DNA of 64,000 bases from Ulota crispa (Eukaryota > Streptophyta > Bryopsida > Orthotrichales > Orthotrichaceae), in the NCBI GenBank assembly GCA_963920765.1, contig OY987249.1, positions 20,814,861-20,878,860 on the forward strand. The letters are read 5' to 3'. The position numbers and the translations under genes were made by a program. This document shows, piece by piece, positions 32,306 through 46,799 of this stretch. The notes beneath the pieces are model-generated. The model was not told the DNA's origin, made no database searches, and worked only from the letters and a program-made list of their open reading frames with translations. How positions within the stretch are numbered: the first letter of the stretch is position 1; each line of letters starts with the position of its first letter.

Positions 32306-35300
32306 ATGAGGTCGCAATTCGGGAGGAGTTTCGTAGTTCCCGCTCAGGTGAGCAGAATTGCGTCTCTGTGGAGTAGGAGACAAAATCTTTCTGCAGGCAG
32401 ACAGTGGTTTGGAGGTGAGTTTTCGAGGCACTCGACTTTGGTTGCGTGGATTTTAAAGAGTGCAGATTATGACGTGACGATTAGCATTGGTAGTGATTAT
32501 CAAAGATTGAGGCCGGAGTGAATGCCGATTTTGTGACAGTCTTCTTCAAGAAAACCGGGTTGATTCTTCGTCAGGGTGCTCGGAGGGATTAGGTTTGGTT
32601 GAGATGAGGAGAGTAGCCGCAACTGCAGTTTGGATGCCGCGGTCAGGAGGCGTGAGTACCGAGGAGAAAGAACAGCAACACAAATGGAAGAGGAGAGAAT
32701 TCGTCGCAACGCCCAAGAAAGTTGACGGAACTGTAGCTCAAGCTCAGCTGCGAGCTACTTTCTATCCGAAATTCGAAAATGAAAAGTCTGATCAAGAGGT
32801 AAGTGTTTCCTCAGTTAATCGGTTTATGGTTTTAACAAGGCTGAGCATCATTGTTGTTGAATCTCTTTATATTCTTTTTTCTGGTGCGTGCAGTGGAAAG
32901 CGATTCAGCTCTCGTTCGCTTTCACTTCTGAAGGCAATCTAAACTCTAAATTCGGTTTTTGCGTCTTTACTGAAGGACCTAATGCATCCCGTTGGTATCG
33001 TGCTGAAGCATAGGTATCTTATTATCGGCTTTGCATTTTTGAGTTAGCAAATTAATCCGCCGATTGAAACGTGTATTTGTGCAGGTGAGAATGAGGATGC
33101 AGGAGGTGGTTAGTGCTGGACATGGAATCTTGGAGGTAATCTTGCAGTCATCCTGCGTAGGTTTAGGGTTTTGTCCCTCATCAGCTGGTAACCGTGTGAG
33201 CAGCTTATTGTTGCTGGAGGTTTTGGAGGGTTTAACACGATCAAGTAGTCAGACCTGATTGTTCATGTTTTTCACTTCGTGCAGGTCTCCATGAAACATT
33301 CGGGGTCGCTCTTTCTTTATGCAGGTGACAATGGAGGAGCTTTTGCAAAAAACAGCTATGGAAACTTGTAAGTGAACTATCTTTTAAGTGGCAGACTTGA
33401 ATGTGTGTGGAGCTTTCTATTAAAAGATAGTAAATGCACTTATATTCCAATCCTTGGTCACTCGATTTTAGAGACAATTCCAAAACAAGCATATATTTAA
33501 TTCTAGTTGAGAGATCGTCTCTATCTGTTCCGGATCTGTCAAACTTGTTGCTGTTGATGCAGGTATACAGCAGTAGGTGTGTATGTCTTGGGAAGCACTC
33601 TCCGGGAAGCATGGGGCACACATGCGGGTCAGAAACAACGAGAGTTCAACGCTTATCTTAAGGCTAGTTTCATGTTTTAAATCACGTCTTGGCTATCTCA
33701 GGTATGGGCTCAATGTTGCCTGTTTGTCAATGCAACCGGGCTGATTTGGAAACAATCAAACAATCTGTGCAACTATAAATTTCTTTGCTAGTTTTGATCC
33801 ATTCGATATGTTCTCGTTTTTGTGGTTTTTGACTTTTACACATTGCGGCATTTGATTATGGCTTGAAGGTTGAATACCACCTGGATGTAGTTGTCAAGTT
33901 TGGAGGACTGACTTGTCTTATGTTGCAGGAGCATCGTATTTGCATTGGGATGGAGCTAGTAACTGCGGTGTTGGGGGATCATGGACAGCGCCCTTTGCAT
34001 GATTATGGTTCGTTTTTATGTCTATTTTCACTCTCTGCTTTGATAAGATTCTGCAGCAATTCGGATATAATTTTTGTCATTAATTTGGTGTAGATTTCTT
34101 GTCAAGAGCTCAATGATTCTCCTGGTGAGACTATGGGCTAGTTCATTCAAGGTCAAATTGATCATTGGTACAAGATTCTGAGGTTATACTGCAATGGTGG
34201 GTGTTACCAGTGGTGGTTACTGCAGTGACAAAATTGGATGGGCGCCCCTACTTCCAGTCTACCCCTGATGTGATTGCTTTCTGTCATCAATGGCGACTGC
34301 CAACAAATCAATATTGGTTATTTTCCTCTAAGTAATTATTTTCCGCCACATTTTTCTTCTCTCTTATCGCATCTCTTTACGATTGTATCCTTCATAGGTG
34401 GAAGTTCAAACTAACTCCTTGGATGCTTAGGCGCTAAATGGTTTCTTTGGTTTGTATGATGCAGAGATTCTGTGAACTCTTTCTTTACTGCCTATGACGC
34501 ACTCTGTGAGGAAGGATTGGCAAGGAGTGTTACGCACGTTTTGAATGATATTGCTGATACTTATTTGCCAGGTGCGTATCTAACTTTCTTTTCGTCAGTC
34601 ATGAAGTTTTTGGCTCATGTTTTTTTTCCGTGGTAGTTGAGCATTGGCAACCATTGTTGGTCACTTGTTGTGTAAATCCGTATTTTTATTTACGGGAGAG
34701 AATGATGTCACTTGTGGTGTTTCAGCAACTAAGGCACATGAGGATATTCAAGGAGAGATCCTCGAAGGGCTTGTAGCACGTATTGTGACTCCGCAGAGTG
34801 TAACCAGCTTAAATGAAATCCTTGTTCAGTTTCCACGTCCTCCATCCTCGGAAGGTAAGTGTGTTTGATGCAATTGACCTTATTTCATATCACTCTAGCG
34901 CTTCATTGTGACCTTTCTTTTTTATGATAAATGAGTGGTAGATGTCAATGGATTAATGGAACTCTCAGAATTTGTTAAATGCCAGATAAACTCATGAATA
35001 ATTTTTGACTTCTGTGCAGCTCTTTTGAATGGGAATGGACTTCGTGATATATGTTCATCTAATCGGGGTAGCGAAAAAAAGGTAACTTGAAGCTGGGCTT
35101 AAAATCCTTAGTACTGTGAGAGTAAGGATTTAAACTGGTGTTCATGGATGTATGCTATCTTCCTCATGTCTTTAGTTCGTTTCTCACCAATATACAGATA
35201 TTTCAGTCCACTCCTATGATATCTTTGTTTTGTTTAAGAAGTAATTGCTTGTGGTATTTGTTGCAGCAAGTGGAGGCCCTTCTGAAAGCTGTAGGCCCAG

Positions 35301-38300
35301 ACTTCTGCTCCGACTTGACAGACTGGCTTGAGGATAAAGTTGCAGAGCAAGGAAGCGCAAAGAAGAATCATTTGTATCCGATGTTAGAAACCTTTCTGCA
35401 CTCAACGCCTTCAGATTATCCCACAAGAAAACTTCAAGTACATGTCCCCCTCGACTGTTACTTAGTTGATTAACTCCATTGCACAAAAAAACTTTGATGT
35501 CAATTTCTGAGCAAGTGCTGATGAAGGGTTTGTAGTATTTTGTTCAACTGCAGATTTTTGTGTTCATGTGCATCACCTAGACTACAGAAATTGCATTAGA
35601 TGCATTTATGGACTTAAGTTGTTGAAGCTTTGGCAGCGTGTTTGTAATATTTTTCTATGCTCATGCTCATCATAGAATGTTTTTTTCTGTTCAGGAGATG
35701 ATTCAGGTGATCCGTAAGTCAAAGTTACCTGTACGCTTCAAGTGCAACACAACTTCGTCCGGACAGAGTGCCAATGACCAGGAAAACATTGTTTCGCAAT
35801 TTAAGATGACGGTGCATGTATACACAGATTCTGCATTCCGGCGGTATCAGAAAGAAATGTGGTGCTTTACTGCTCGTCTCTTTGTGGAAACCCGCTTTCT
35901 TACATAATTTGACACGTACTAAAATCAGTATTAATTATAATACCTTTGCATTTTCTATTGAACATTGGTTATCTTTTCGAATAGTTCTCATATCATCTGT
36001 ATTTTACAGATTTTTTTCCTGGAAATTCAGTAGGATTTTGGTTGTGTTTTTTTCTTTCCCATTTCGTGGTATTTATGAAGTTATACGTGTTCTGCAGTAA
36101 ACACCCAGGTCTATGGCCTTTGTACAGAGGTATGTTTTCTTATTCTGAGTATTAAATTGTTTACTTGGATCAGTGTGAAACAAAGGAAACTTTTGAAACA
36201 CTGCTTTAATTGCTTTATGAAGCACACGCATTTTTATGAAAATATACAACATAAGATGTGCAATGGATACAGATTGACTCAATTGTTGACATATTGCTAC
36301 TCATGTTTTCAGAGCAATAGCTGGAGCGAGTGACGGTTAGGTACTGTTATTACATTTTTGATACAAGTGTTGATGATGTTTCGAAATTTTAACTTTCTAG
36401 ACGACTTTGACTACAGGATTTTTCGTAGATGTGCGTGTTTTTTATGGCAACGCTGTTCCAGCGATAGTGGATGTGAATAGCCGTACGGATTATATTGATG
36501 AGAAAACAAGAGGCCATGGTGAATCTGGGCAGGATGACTCACTGGATGAAACACAAAATTTGATGTTGAAGTTGAAATTTTTGCCATATAAGGTGACCTT
36601 TAAGACAAAACTACAATTATTCAGTTCCTTCAAGCATGCATACTACCTATTTGTCCTTGGAAAGGCATGTTTGTTAGCTTCTTCACGATAACCATTCTTA
36701 GTGATGCACGATCAACTTTGCATCTTCATACTCTATTGAGTAATCATATCAAGTTTCACATTTTGCAAAATTAAAGAAAAACAAATCACTTGATGGAAAT
36801 GTCCATTTTAAAGAATTATTGTTTGACTTCACATTTTCAAGAACAATGTTGATAACAAATTTCCAAATTTGGTTCCAAAATTTCAGTAAGATTCATCAAT
36901 GTGCATAACTCCCTTTTTTTTTGAAAATATATAAATAAAGTTACAGGACTTGTATTGTACAAATTTCAATGTCATGTAATTGTGGTGAATCCAAGTTTTG
37001 TAAGTGGTGATTTCACAAATTCCTAGTTTGTAAAATTGACCATTATGATATGACTAAATTTGTTCTTTTAAACATGATGGTCAAATTTGCAAGTTCAATT
37101 GAATAGTGGTAAACTATTTCTAATACAAAACTTGAGCATGTCATAATTGTAACACCAAAATTTGTGCAAGACAAGATTAATAACTTTTTTGATGTATATT
37201 CAAAAAAGCAGGACGTTGTGCACATTGATGTTTCACACTAAGACTTTGGAACCAAGTTTGGAAAATTTGTTATTGATGAATTTTTGATACATTTGTTAAA
37301 ACTCACAATAAATGTACTCAAGTGAAATTGAGCAATGGTTCATTGAAATGTACAAATTCACCTTAAAATATCTCAATTTGCAAGAGTTGTAAATTGACAA
37401 GATTGATCAAAATTATTGAGGAATGTAAATTTGATTTTGCATCACTAAGAATGATAATTGTGAAGAATCTAATCAAACATTCCATTCAAAGGACAAATAG
37501 GTAGTATGCATACACTTCTTTGAAAAGCCCTTTAGAGACATAAATTTTGATGAAAATGAATTGTACATAAATATTCCACCGGTAAGTAACGTTTGTCTCT
37601 TACAGTTCGTGAGCGAGGAATTTGACTCATCTTTTTGGGTTGCTTTGTGTTTGGTAGAGTTTTTGTTTCTTTACGGCGAGTTGCCAAATTTTGGTGTTGT
37701 TTCTCTACAGATCCGGACGTTCCTCATACGTAACGGCATGGCATCGCTTTTTGAGAAAGGCGTGGCCGATTACAAGCAATATTACACCAGGTACACGTTG
37801 TTTCTCTATTTTCTTTTAAAAGAAATGGTAGTTTAATTTTTTTTGTCTTCAAGGGACTTGCAGAAAAAACTTAGCATTTTTAGAACAAACAAGTGGTTAT
37901 AAATTTTTTTGTTGCAGGAGTCGAGGCAAAATATACTTACGTTGTGACTGTGGCTGTGACACAGACAAATGACAATATGGGGCACGTCACCAGAAAAACA
38001 AGAGGAGTTGACCAAACTTTTAAATGAATGGTTAAAGTCTTCTACTTCTACTTTATATCTTTGTTTTCTTAGTCCTTTCAATGTTATTGAGCTATAGGCT
38101 CCTTTCCCCTTGGAACTCTTGAATGAGACTCCCAGAAATTTTGCTTGTAGCATTATCAAGAGTGGTCAGCAGTCTCGAACTAGAGAAACTCTACCTGGTT
38201 TTTAATTATATTGGTTTTTTCCTAATTGTACCTGTTTTGAACAATTTGTTCATTGAATTACGAGTCTTCTAATTATAAGTCTCTTCATTAAATCAACGGT

Positions 38301-41300
38301 TGTTTGGGATTTGTGGTTTGTTCTATAGGTTTTTATAAGTTTTCATGGAGAGCGTCATGAGGATACTTTGATCGATGGGATATCAATGCTATGAGATGTG
38401 TAGTTTTGGAGATTTGATGGTTTTTTTTGTTTGGTTATTTTTGCAGGGCTGGGTACATTAAGAAGAAAATGAACGGGAAAAAGTTAAGCAGCAACACGTA
38501 CTTAACGGAAGCAGAACCTTTTCTGAAGCAATTCGCCGAACGGAGTGTGAAGAATAAAGAACTGGTTGGTGCTGCGGGAGTGCAAATCGATGTGAGTGAT
38601 TTTTTAGCAGCGCAGCATCTTGATGAGGATGAATATGTTTCGAAAGGTGAACTCGAACTTGCAGGTGCTTTGACAACGACTGCACCAGCTCAGCTTGGTC
38701 TTGTAGTTAAAGCTCAAGGAATGCTCGTCTTTTTCCCTGGTACTTATTGAGTTTCATTACTTCCATTTCTTTTTGTTTGGTTCTAGAAAAGAGCAATAGA
38801 AAAATTGAACATTACATTAATTAAATTGGGAAAAAATGCAATTTTGGGATTCTTGGATTTTGTGCTTTTTAAAGTGCATTTAGTGAATTTTCTTTAAAAA
38901 ACAAAAATCCAAAAGTCTCAAAATTGTATTTTTTCCCAATTTACTTAATATGGTGTTATTGGATATCAATTCATTTTTTAAATGGTTTTTTTTTTTTCCT
39001 TTTTGTGATTCTGGAAAGAGCAATAAAAGTATCAGTTCATTTTTTAATTTGTTTTCTTTCCTTCTTTTTGAAAGCATGGCTATCTGCAGTGTATTTTCCA
39101 TTTTTTGTGAGCATTTTAGACTGACTTGGTTTGTTTGACCTTTAGGATTGCCTGGCTGTGGCAAATCTGCACTTTGTAAAGCAATTATGACTTCGTCATA
39201 TGATCTTCCCATGCACAGTTTGATGGGCGACATGATAACGGGTACGTATGCTCGGTTTTGAAATAAAAACATGAAAAAACCTAGTCTTTCAAAATTATTC
39301 TTACTTGGAACGCTGTGAGAATAGAAATGTCGTGTGTTTGCGGTAATAAATGCTGACATTGGTTATTTTGGCATATTGATTTTGTTTAGGAAAGTATTGG
39401 CCAACGCTTAAAAGCGAGAGGGTTAAGGAACCCCATAGAATTACTTTTGCTGATAAGAATGCACCAAACAAGGAGGTTTGGCAAACAGTAAGTCATTTAG
39501 CACGTGAACCATTGGATATTTGTGTATTTTAGATATAAATACTATGCTGATAGAGGTAGAGACAAAAAAGACCCATTCCTCACTCAAACTCTTCTCACAC
39601 GGTCAATTTCTTACCAAATTTAAACCAACTACATATTTTAAATAATGAGAAAGGTGGACAAGTGGTATTAGAATCTGAGGTGTATGTATCAATCAAGAGA
39701 AAGTGGTAGTAGGAAATTTTAAAAACATCTTAAATCGTGCCCAAAAGGTTCTTGAAGTCACTATTAAGCCACACCTTAGATTTCAATATATTTTTGCCCC
39801 TCTTTTTTATCTTTTAGAACGTGTAAATAATTTCAACTTTGATTTTACACTTATATTTCTGACTCGTCACTTTTCACCAAATGGACATTTGGCAGATTGG
39901 GAATATATGTACTGCCACAAAGGCAATTGGAGTACCCGTTGTCCCTGATTCAGAAGGTTATTTCGATCCCTCAAACATTTAAGCCCTATTTGATAAGTTT
40001 TCAAGATTTAGCACATTTTTTATTTTATTCATGCAGTCTAGAATGTAGTTTTTAAATTTCAAGTCATTTGAAAATGTGCAGGCACAGGGCTTAAGCCATA
40101 TTCACTCGATGTATTGGCAGTCTTTATGTATCGAGTCTTAATGAGGACCAACCACTCGGTATAGATTTCAGAAGATCTTAGGAGATTTCAAAAGGATTGC
40201 AAAAAAATAAAATTATGTTTTTTTTTCTTCGTCCTGATGTATTTACTCCTCATGGTTTGTTGATGTGGACATTGGTCTTGATTGTTGAACGTAACAAGCA
40301 GTGTTGTCAAGATTCGCTAAATTTTGCAATATCTGTACCAAGAAGTTATTGTACACACGATATTTGTTAATTATGGAAAAAGTCTTTCCCCAAACCAATT
40401 TTAAAGATATTGAGTTTTGCATTTGTGAGAATATTTTGGTGATGTAAAGTGAGTTTTTTGATGACTCCTTCAACATATTTTATCACTGATGTAAGGTCTT
40501 GAAGAAATCATCATGAAATCTACTTTAAATCACCAGATCTTTTTTATGAACATATAACCCAAAAGTTCCAAATTACTTTTTTTCCTAAATTATCGAATGT
40601 AGCTAGAATAGCTACAAAGTTGTAAAAAAGTTAGTGTTCAAGTTGAATTTTTAGCACCTTCACCGGAGGTTTAGCTATTTAAGCAATTTATGGAAGTCCT
40701 GTTTGAGGTCATTATTTTTAAACAACCTTTGGAATTTACCGGAACGTTTTCTAACATGTTGCCTATTTACAGGGAAAGTTGGATAAAAATACTCCAAATC
40801 TTGGATATGTAATGCTGATGTTTTACAATTTGTACGATGGCATGGTAAGAACTCTTAGAAAGCATTGTAATATTGTTGTTATGAACGATTTCATTAACGC
40901 ATGGTCTACTTATACAACACTCTGATGGGTCTTATTCACATGAGTTACTTCATTTATGTACGTAGTTTGCATGAGGGATGATCTCAAGTACTAGTATGTT
41001 GAAATAACACAAATCTAAGGAAAAGCTGCTTGTGTTGACAGTTTCATTAATGCTATTCAGTAATAGTTGTTCACAAATGTAGCTAAATTTTGCAAACATT
41101 TTGCTCAAAAAACAATGCTTCTACAAAAAATCTTGAATATCAACGTTAGATTCGAATTTTGAGCTCATTTAGCAGTGTTTATAGCTACTTGAGCTAATTA
41201 TGAGAATCACTTTTGGCAGTGCTACTAGTAACTCGGATGACCTTATACAGGACCGCAAGGAGTTTGAAGAGGTACTCGAACAACAATTCGGCCAAATCGT

Positions 41301-43696
41301 GAAAATGCCCGTGCTAAATAAGAACAGGTCAGTTGAGCTGATGTACATGGAGCTTCCATGATCAGGGTAGTAATATATTTTGAACTAAACAAATTAATGA
41401 AATAAACTCAAATGAACTTTCAAATTGCAAGAGAAGGTCTGTCAAAAAATTTTAGAAAAATACATCTAGAAACAATATCTGGAGTAGTTATTAAAAAAAC
41501 TGGTTGAATATGGAAAGGGACTGATAATTTGCCAGTGAAGTCCAAAAACTCTTTGAATGCTGCGTGGAATTACGTTGGGGACACCGTCATCAGTATTTGT
41601 GGTTTTCGTTAGTGTAGTTTCAGGTCTAGTATGGCCGTAGAGTACCTATTTTCCATCCCTTTTCCTATTGAACCGTGAGTTCCAAGTTAGTTTATGACTT
41701 TTATATCGATTCAATCTACAAAAAATCATTCTAGCTTCTTTTGAAAATCTTTGTTTGACAAACCGTTGTACCATGTTCAAATTTTTTTTGTCAGGAAACC
41801 AATGCCTACCCCTGTGACGAACGTCATCGCACAAGGCTTGCATCTTTACCAACGTCACACAAGTTTGCATGGAAGGTAAAGAATGACCTTTGATTTGCTT
41901 ATGGAAAACGGCAATGTTGTACGACTGCTTCTCAAAGTCACAAGTGGCGAATATGGGGTATACTATCTTCATTATTTATAAGTATTTGAATGCGTACACC
42001 GAGAGGAATCAAAATATTTTAAGAGTTTTTTTGCTAAAACTTGTAGGTTTCGTTATTTGCAGGCTGGAGAGTCTCCACGGCTCCCTTAAAGATGAATGGA
42101 TGAGATGGGAAAAGAGCCTGAAGCAAACGCTATCAGCACATAAACAGTATCTTCTCGAAGTACAGGTATATCCCATTTCTTCCTAAATTGTGCTCATCAT
42201 GCTTGCATAGTTTTTTCTCTAACTTTTCTAAAGAAAAATCCTTTTCAAATGCCAAGTGCAATTTACACCTCTCTGCTTGCTTTTGTGATAGGTACCTTTT
42301 CAAACAGTAGTCGACGTTGTACAGCAGCAACTGACAGCCATTGCAAGTGGAGATTTCAACATGCATGTTCCAATTGTCAAAGAAGAGCGATCATTCAAGA
42401 CTTTCAAATTTGTTGCTGTTACCTTAGACACTAACCAATTGTTGGACGTTTTGCAAGAGGTCCGTCTGCAGTCTATTGTTGCAATACACATATTTTGTAA
42501 TAGTTGTCGATTTGGAGATACTGATTTGAGATTTGTTTCACTGTATCTGAAATGAAAACTGTTGGAAAGCGTTGCATGAAGTAGTGCTTGTAAGTTTGAT
42601 TAGTCTGAATGGATAGAACAAGATGTGAGTGGTCTGATTGAGCTTCTTTGCAGGTGAGATTGCAAAATCCTCAAGTGGAAGCCGTGCTGTCGAGGAACTT
42701 GAAAGGGTCTGTGGAATCAGCACACATTACGTTGGCACATAAAACTTCTCATGGAGCAGCTGCAGTTGCAGCGTATGCTCCTTTACGTGGCACCGAAACT
42801 CAACTGGAGCTTACGTCTCTCCTCTTCTCCGAAAAGCTGGCTGCTTTCGAAGTCCGATTTGCAGCTAGTGACGTGTCTTCGAAGAACGAGTGGCCTCATT
42901 TAACGGTAACCGATACCACAAACTCTATCCATCTGACTTGGTTCTAATGTACATGCTAGCGGCGTGGTTGTCATATTTGATCCACTGGGCCTTTTTGAGT
43001 AAGTTTTAAAGTACTCAGGAATATTCAGGCATTTTCATAGATTCAAGCGTTTTTTTGTTCCCAAAATCCTATTATGTCCAATCCTATGAGATTTGTCGGA
43101 TTAGGTGATATGTCATTTGCATGCTTCTAAAGGACACTCTTGATAGCCCCAACTCGCATAATATAACAAATTTTGCTTGCTCCTACTCGCTCCTTGATTG
43201 TGGAGCCTCTTTTTAAAGGAACTTGAAACGCGACATTTTGGTAATCTTAAGTGAGTTTTTTAATAAATCCTTCAAGATGTTTCATCATTGATGTAAGTTC
43301 TTGAATAAATTATCATTAAATTCACTCTAAATCACATAAAAACTCTTAAAAATGAAAAATGAAAAAGTCTCAAAATTGGGGTTTTTTCCCAAGTAAACTA
43401 ATATCGCATTTTGAACGTTTTTGAAAACGTGACTGCAGATTTGCAGATTCTTTGGCAATGGGACTAATGAATCACTTTTAAATGTGGACTTTTTGCAGAC
43501 TGTTGTATATTAAGAGTTGAATTTTACAGACGCTTGTTGTTGTTGTTGTTGTTGTTGGTGTGGCTAGGTTTGGACTGGTTCTGGAATGCAAGCGAAGGAT
43601 GCAAACAAGTTGCCACAGATGGTGGAAAGCGGTGAAGCCAATCGTGTCGATCTAGCCAAACCAGTCACCGTAACTGGACGTGTCAACTTCTACTGA
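32306..43696 (+). CDS. RNL: Plant-type tRNA ligase, copy 2 (28 exons)
   Basis: All 28 exons of the first copy recur 29,970 bp further on (first exon 32306-32414, last 43568-43696), and I found no exonic difference, so the predicted ~1,069-residue proteins are identical. The only differences seen inside the gene are intronic: 36191 in intron 13 and 39812 in intron 19. The ligase KHSG, kinase GLPGCGKS and phosphodiesterase HxT motifs are all kept, as is the GC-AG intron. With ~800 bp of identical upstream DNA this copy could be expressed, if it is real and not an assembly duplicate. Confidence 0.95.
33663..33928 (+). other. GC-AG intron 5 of tRNA ligase copy 2
   Basis: Same AAG|GCTAGT donor and CAG|GAG acceptor as in copy 1. 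Confidence 0.8.
36634..37513. mobile_element. 880-bp foldback in intron 14, copy 2
   Basis: Duplicate of the intron 14 imperfect palindrome; no difference between the two was noticed. Confidence 0.8.
38816..38950. mobile_element. Foldback MITE (family A) in intron 17, copy 2
   Basis: Duplicate of the ~135-bp element with 47-bp arms. Confidence 0.75.
40358..40602. mobile_element. Foldback MITE (family A) in intron 21, copy 2
   Basis: Duplicate of the ~245-bp element with ~120-bp arms. Confidence 0.7.
43230..43400. mobile_element. Foldback MITE (family A), partial, in intron 27, copy 2
   Basis: Duplicate of the partial family A element. Confidence 0.65.
43534..43557 (+). repeat. (TTG)8 microsatellite, copy 2
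   Basis: Same eight units as in copy 1. A microsatellite unchanged in length fits a very young duplication or an assembly duplicate. Confidence 0.9.
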
Positions 43697-44315
43697 GAAA
43701 CTGAAGGATTTTGAGAACAGAGGATGTTGTGTAACATAGGAGATTTAGGAGGCAAATGATATAATATGATACCCTCCCGATCCTGCTTTTCCCAACCAAT
43801 ATGTACCAAAACCTTGTGCAAATTCAAAGGAGCCAAATTTTCAATGCAACTTTTCTTTCTCAAGCTGTACTCATACTCTCTTTTTAGTTTTTTCAGTAAT
43901 CGATTTGGAAGGTTTTTTTTTTTTTTTTTCCATAAGGTATTCATGTTTCATATTTTCAACAGTCTGGTTATTACTGGATCGAATGCCAATTTGTGCAAAC
44001 TTGACAGTGACACATTTTTGTAGAGAGCTTTCTACTTCTGCTTTCGACATAAATGCTACTACTATCCAGGTATGACTCACAAGGCTACCACCCACCTCTC
44101 AGTTGCACTAAAAACCAAACAAACTCTAGCTTTTCTTCATTCAAGCATTGCCATTCTCAGCTTGGCAAAGCTGCAGTCGAGGTGGTGGGGCTTAAATAGA
44201 AGGCATATTAGACACAGTCTATCCTTACCACTTGATTACTTCAGTGTCTCAAATGCCCTCCCAATTCTCATTTCTCTTATAGAAAGTCATTGTCACTACA
44301 AGATTGTACACAAAT
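43697..44315. other. tRNA ligase 3' region, no further gene, copy 2
   Basis: Same content as downstream of copy 1; no gene recognised. Confidence 0.5.
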
Positions 44316-44558
44316 CACAACATTTGTTAAATTTGAGAAACAAACGCAATTTTGGGACTTTTGGATTTTATGTTTTTAAGAAATTTTTGGTGTTATAGAG
44401 TGAATTTTATGATGATTTCTTTAAGAAAATCATACATCAATGATGAAATATTTTGAAGGAATTATCAAAAGAAATCACATTAAACTACCAAAATATTCCC
44501 TCAAATGTAAAATCCAATATCCCAAAATCGGTTTTCCAAATTAACAAATATTGTGTTA
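44316..44558. mobile_element. Foldback MITE (family A), fullest example, copy 2
   Basis: Duplicate of the ~245-bp element. Confidence 0.8.
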
Positions 44559-45194
44559 CAAACTGCAAGTCGATGATTTTCATAAGACTTACAAATGAGA
44601 CTGGAACCGAAATTTGAAGAGAAATAGTACGCAATTTTTTTTTGTTCTTACAAAAACTCATGGTCAAAAGGCAGATTTGGTTTTGAGTCCACTTTCACTT
44701 TAACAGCTCGTCCTGTGATGTCTAGATGACTTGAGGCCAACACTCTCTTGGGGTCGCTTCTCAGCATGGTGTCGGTGATTCTCCTTGTGTCGGTGGTGGT
44801 GATGGTTTTCCTTGGATTGTTGTTCCACAGCTTTGCTACTGCCACAGGAACTTTTGAGGGGGAACAAGGTGGGAGGGCTAAGGGAGTGTTTGTACCGACG
44901 ATGATTGGCAACATGCTTGTCAGCGGAGGTGTTGAGGTTATGTTCTAGCAAGCGTTTGGACTGGGATGACAAGCCACTAGTCGACTTGTTGGTGTTGGTG
45001 GTGGTTTTGTTGTGGTCACCACAACATATTAGGTAAATTGAGAAAAACTTTGGACCATTTTGTACTCCACCTTAGTCTTACATTCATACAGTAAATGTAG
45101 GCATAGCTATAGCTCAAAGCTGTAATCATTTGAAATTCTTGGAGGCAATCACTGAGACTTCACTATTGTACAAGAAAGTGCATGTTTATTTTTT
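44559..45194. other. Unassigned stretch with a GC-richer patch, copy 2
   Basis: Duplicate of the patch that is open on both strands; no family recognised. Confidence 0.35.
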
Positions 45195-45852
45195 GGGAAT
45201 TGATATACTCATACAAGTACCACCCCTTTTTTACTACTCTACCACGCCTACTATATATGGCCAATATTTCCGTTATTAAAGTAGGTGTGGACCATGGGCT
45301 AAACATCACTCATTTGAAAATATAACTTGACGTAGAAGTTGCAACTTTAGTTTTGTTTTTTAGTTCCAAATCCGGCTTGCAGTACCAATTAAAAAATCTA
45401 AATCATGCTTAGTCTAATTTAGATTTTTTTTTAGTTGATACTATGAGGCAAATCCAGAGCTTGGAAAACAAAATTGAAGTTGCAAACGCAATATTTGGGA
45501 AGAATGGTACATTTTGGGACTTTCAAGAAGTGAGTCAGGAAGTTTGAAGTGATCACCTCAAACCGACACGTGCCCTCACTTGAGAGGAGGGATTTGCAAG
45601 TGGCTCAGATTGAATATGATACCTTTGAATCTAGTTTTAAAGTAACTTTTTGGGTTTGAGGGGAAAACAAAGTGGGACCCTTGTTTTTTCCAATTTAATG
45701 AATATGGTGTTTGCAACTTTTATGCCAAGCTATTTTTCTAAATGAGTGATATTTTGCCCATGGTCCACACCTATTTTCATTTTGTAGATTTTGGTCATGT
45801 ATAGTGGGTGTGGTAAAATAGTTGGAAAGGGGTGGTACATGTATCAATTCCC
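45195..45852. mobile_element. MULE-like inverted-repeat element with 9-bp TSD, copy 2
   Basis: Same GGGAATTGATA termini and TTATTTTTT flanks as in copy 1, so the insertion predates the 29-kb duplication. Confidence 0.75.
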
Positions 45853-45929
45853 TTATTTTTTTGTACTATGCTAAATTGTACATAATGACAAAAAAAAAGT
45901 GAAATTTGTCCTAGAATGTATTGTTTTTT

Positions 45930-46238
45930 GGGAAAATTTCATGGATACCATGAAGTTTGCAGTAATTTCACAGATATCCATGCTTTTTCAGAAATTTCAC
46001 AGATATCCTTGGACCAAAATTTTCAAGTGTTTTTTTTTTGTTGTGCAAGCCACTTCCTTCTCCCTTTGTGCGCACACTACTTCTTTCTTGTTATGCATGT
46101 GCACAAGGAAGAAGGAAAGTGGCATGGACAACAAAACAAACACCTGAAAATTTTGGCTGTAAAATTTCTGAAAAAGCAACAGGGGTGTCTATGAAAATAT
46201 TGCAAACTTCAGGGGTATACATGAAATGAAATTTTCCC
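45930..46238. mobile_element. Foldback MITE flanked by direct repeats, copy 2
   Basis: Duplicate of the element with GGGAAAATTTC termini and ~45-bp flanking direct repeats. Confidence 0.7.
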
Positions 46239-46382
46239 ATGACAAAAATAGTGAAAACTGTCCCAAAATGTAGTGTTTGTTTTTTTATCAAGTTACCTAA
46301 GATGGTGTTGGTGGTGGCTCTTGTCCCGTTGAGCGTTGTACGTGGCCTGGCAACACTTGGTGGGATCCACAAGCTCCGCCAT

Positions 46383-46697
46383 CTAGCTTTGCTTCTCCTG
46401 TCGTTCTTGCCGGGCGATGCTGTTTTGGATCTCTTTCATGCGTTTGATGCGGTCGTGGATCTCGTGGCGGAGCTTGTCTTTGGACAAATGCTCCTGCCCC
46501 TCGGCTTGCATCACTTTGAGCACGTCTCTCGCTCTACCACCTCGTTCGCCAAAATGTCCAACCACCGCTTCTACTTCCGCAACGCTCCTCGCCCCAATAC
46601 TTGTTTCTTGATCAGTTGCACTTCCTTGTTGGTGGCTTGGTCGTTGTCTCGCCATCTGTTTGGTTTTGGTATGCCATGCCTCTGTTGCTCCACTCAA
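46383..46697 (-). CDS. Hypothetical charged coiled-coil-like frame, copy 2
   Basis: Identical 104-residue frame to that of copy 1; function unknown and translation doubtful. Confidence 0.25.
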   Translation of the reverse strand: MSGATEAWHTKTKQMARQRPSHQQGSATDQETSIGARSVAEVEAVVGHFGERGGRARDVLKVMQAEGQEHLSKDKLRHEIHDRIKRMKEIQNSIARQERQEKQS

Positions 46698-46799
46698 ATA
46701 TTCTCTGTAGCCTTGCTTTCTCGCTCTCTCCCGGCACTGGCATTCTCTCCAATCTCCCCCTTTTTTTTAATATGCCCCCCTTTTGCTCTGTAATGTTCA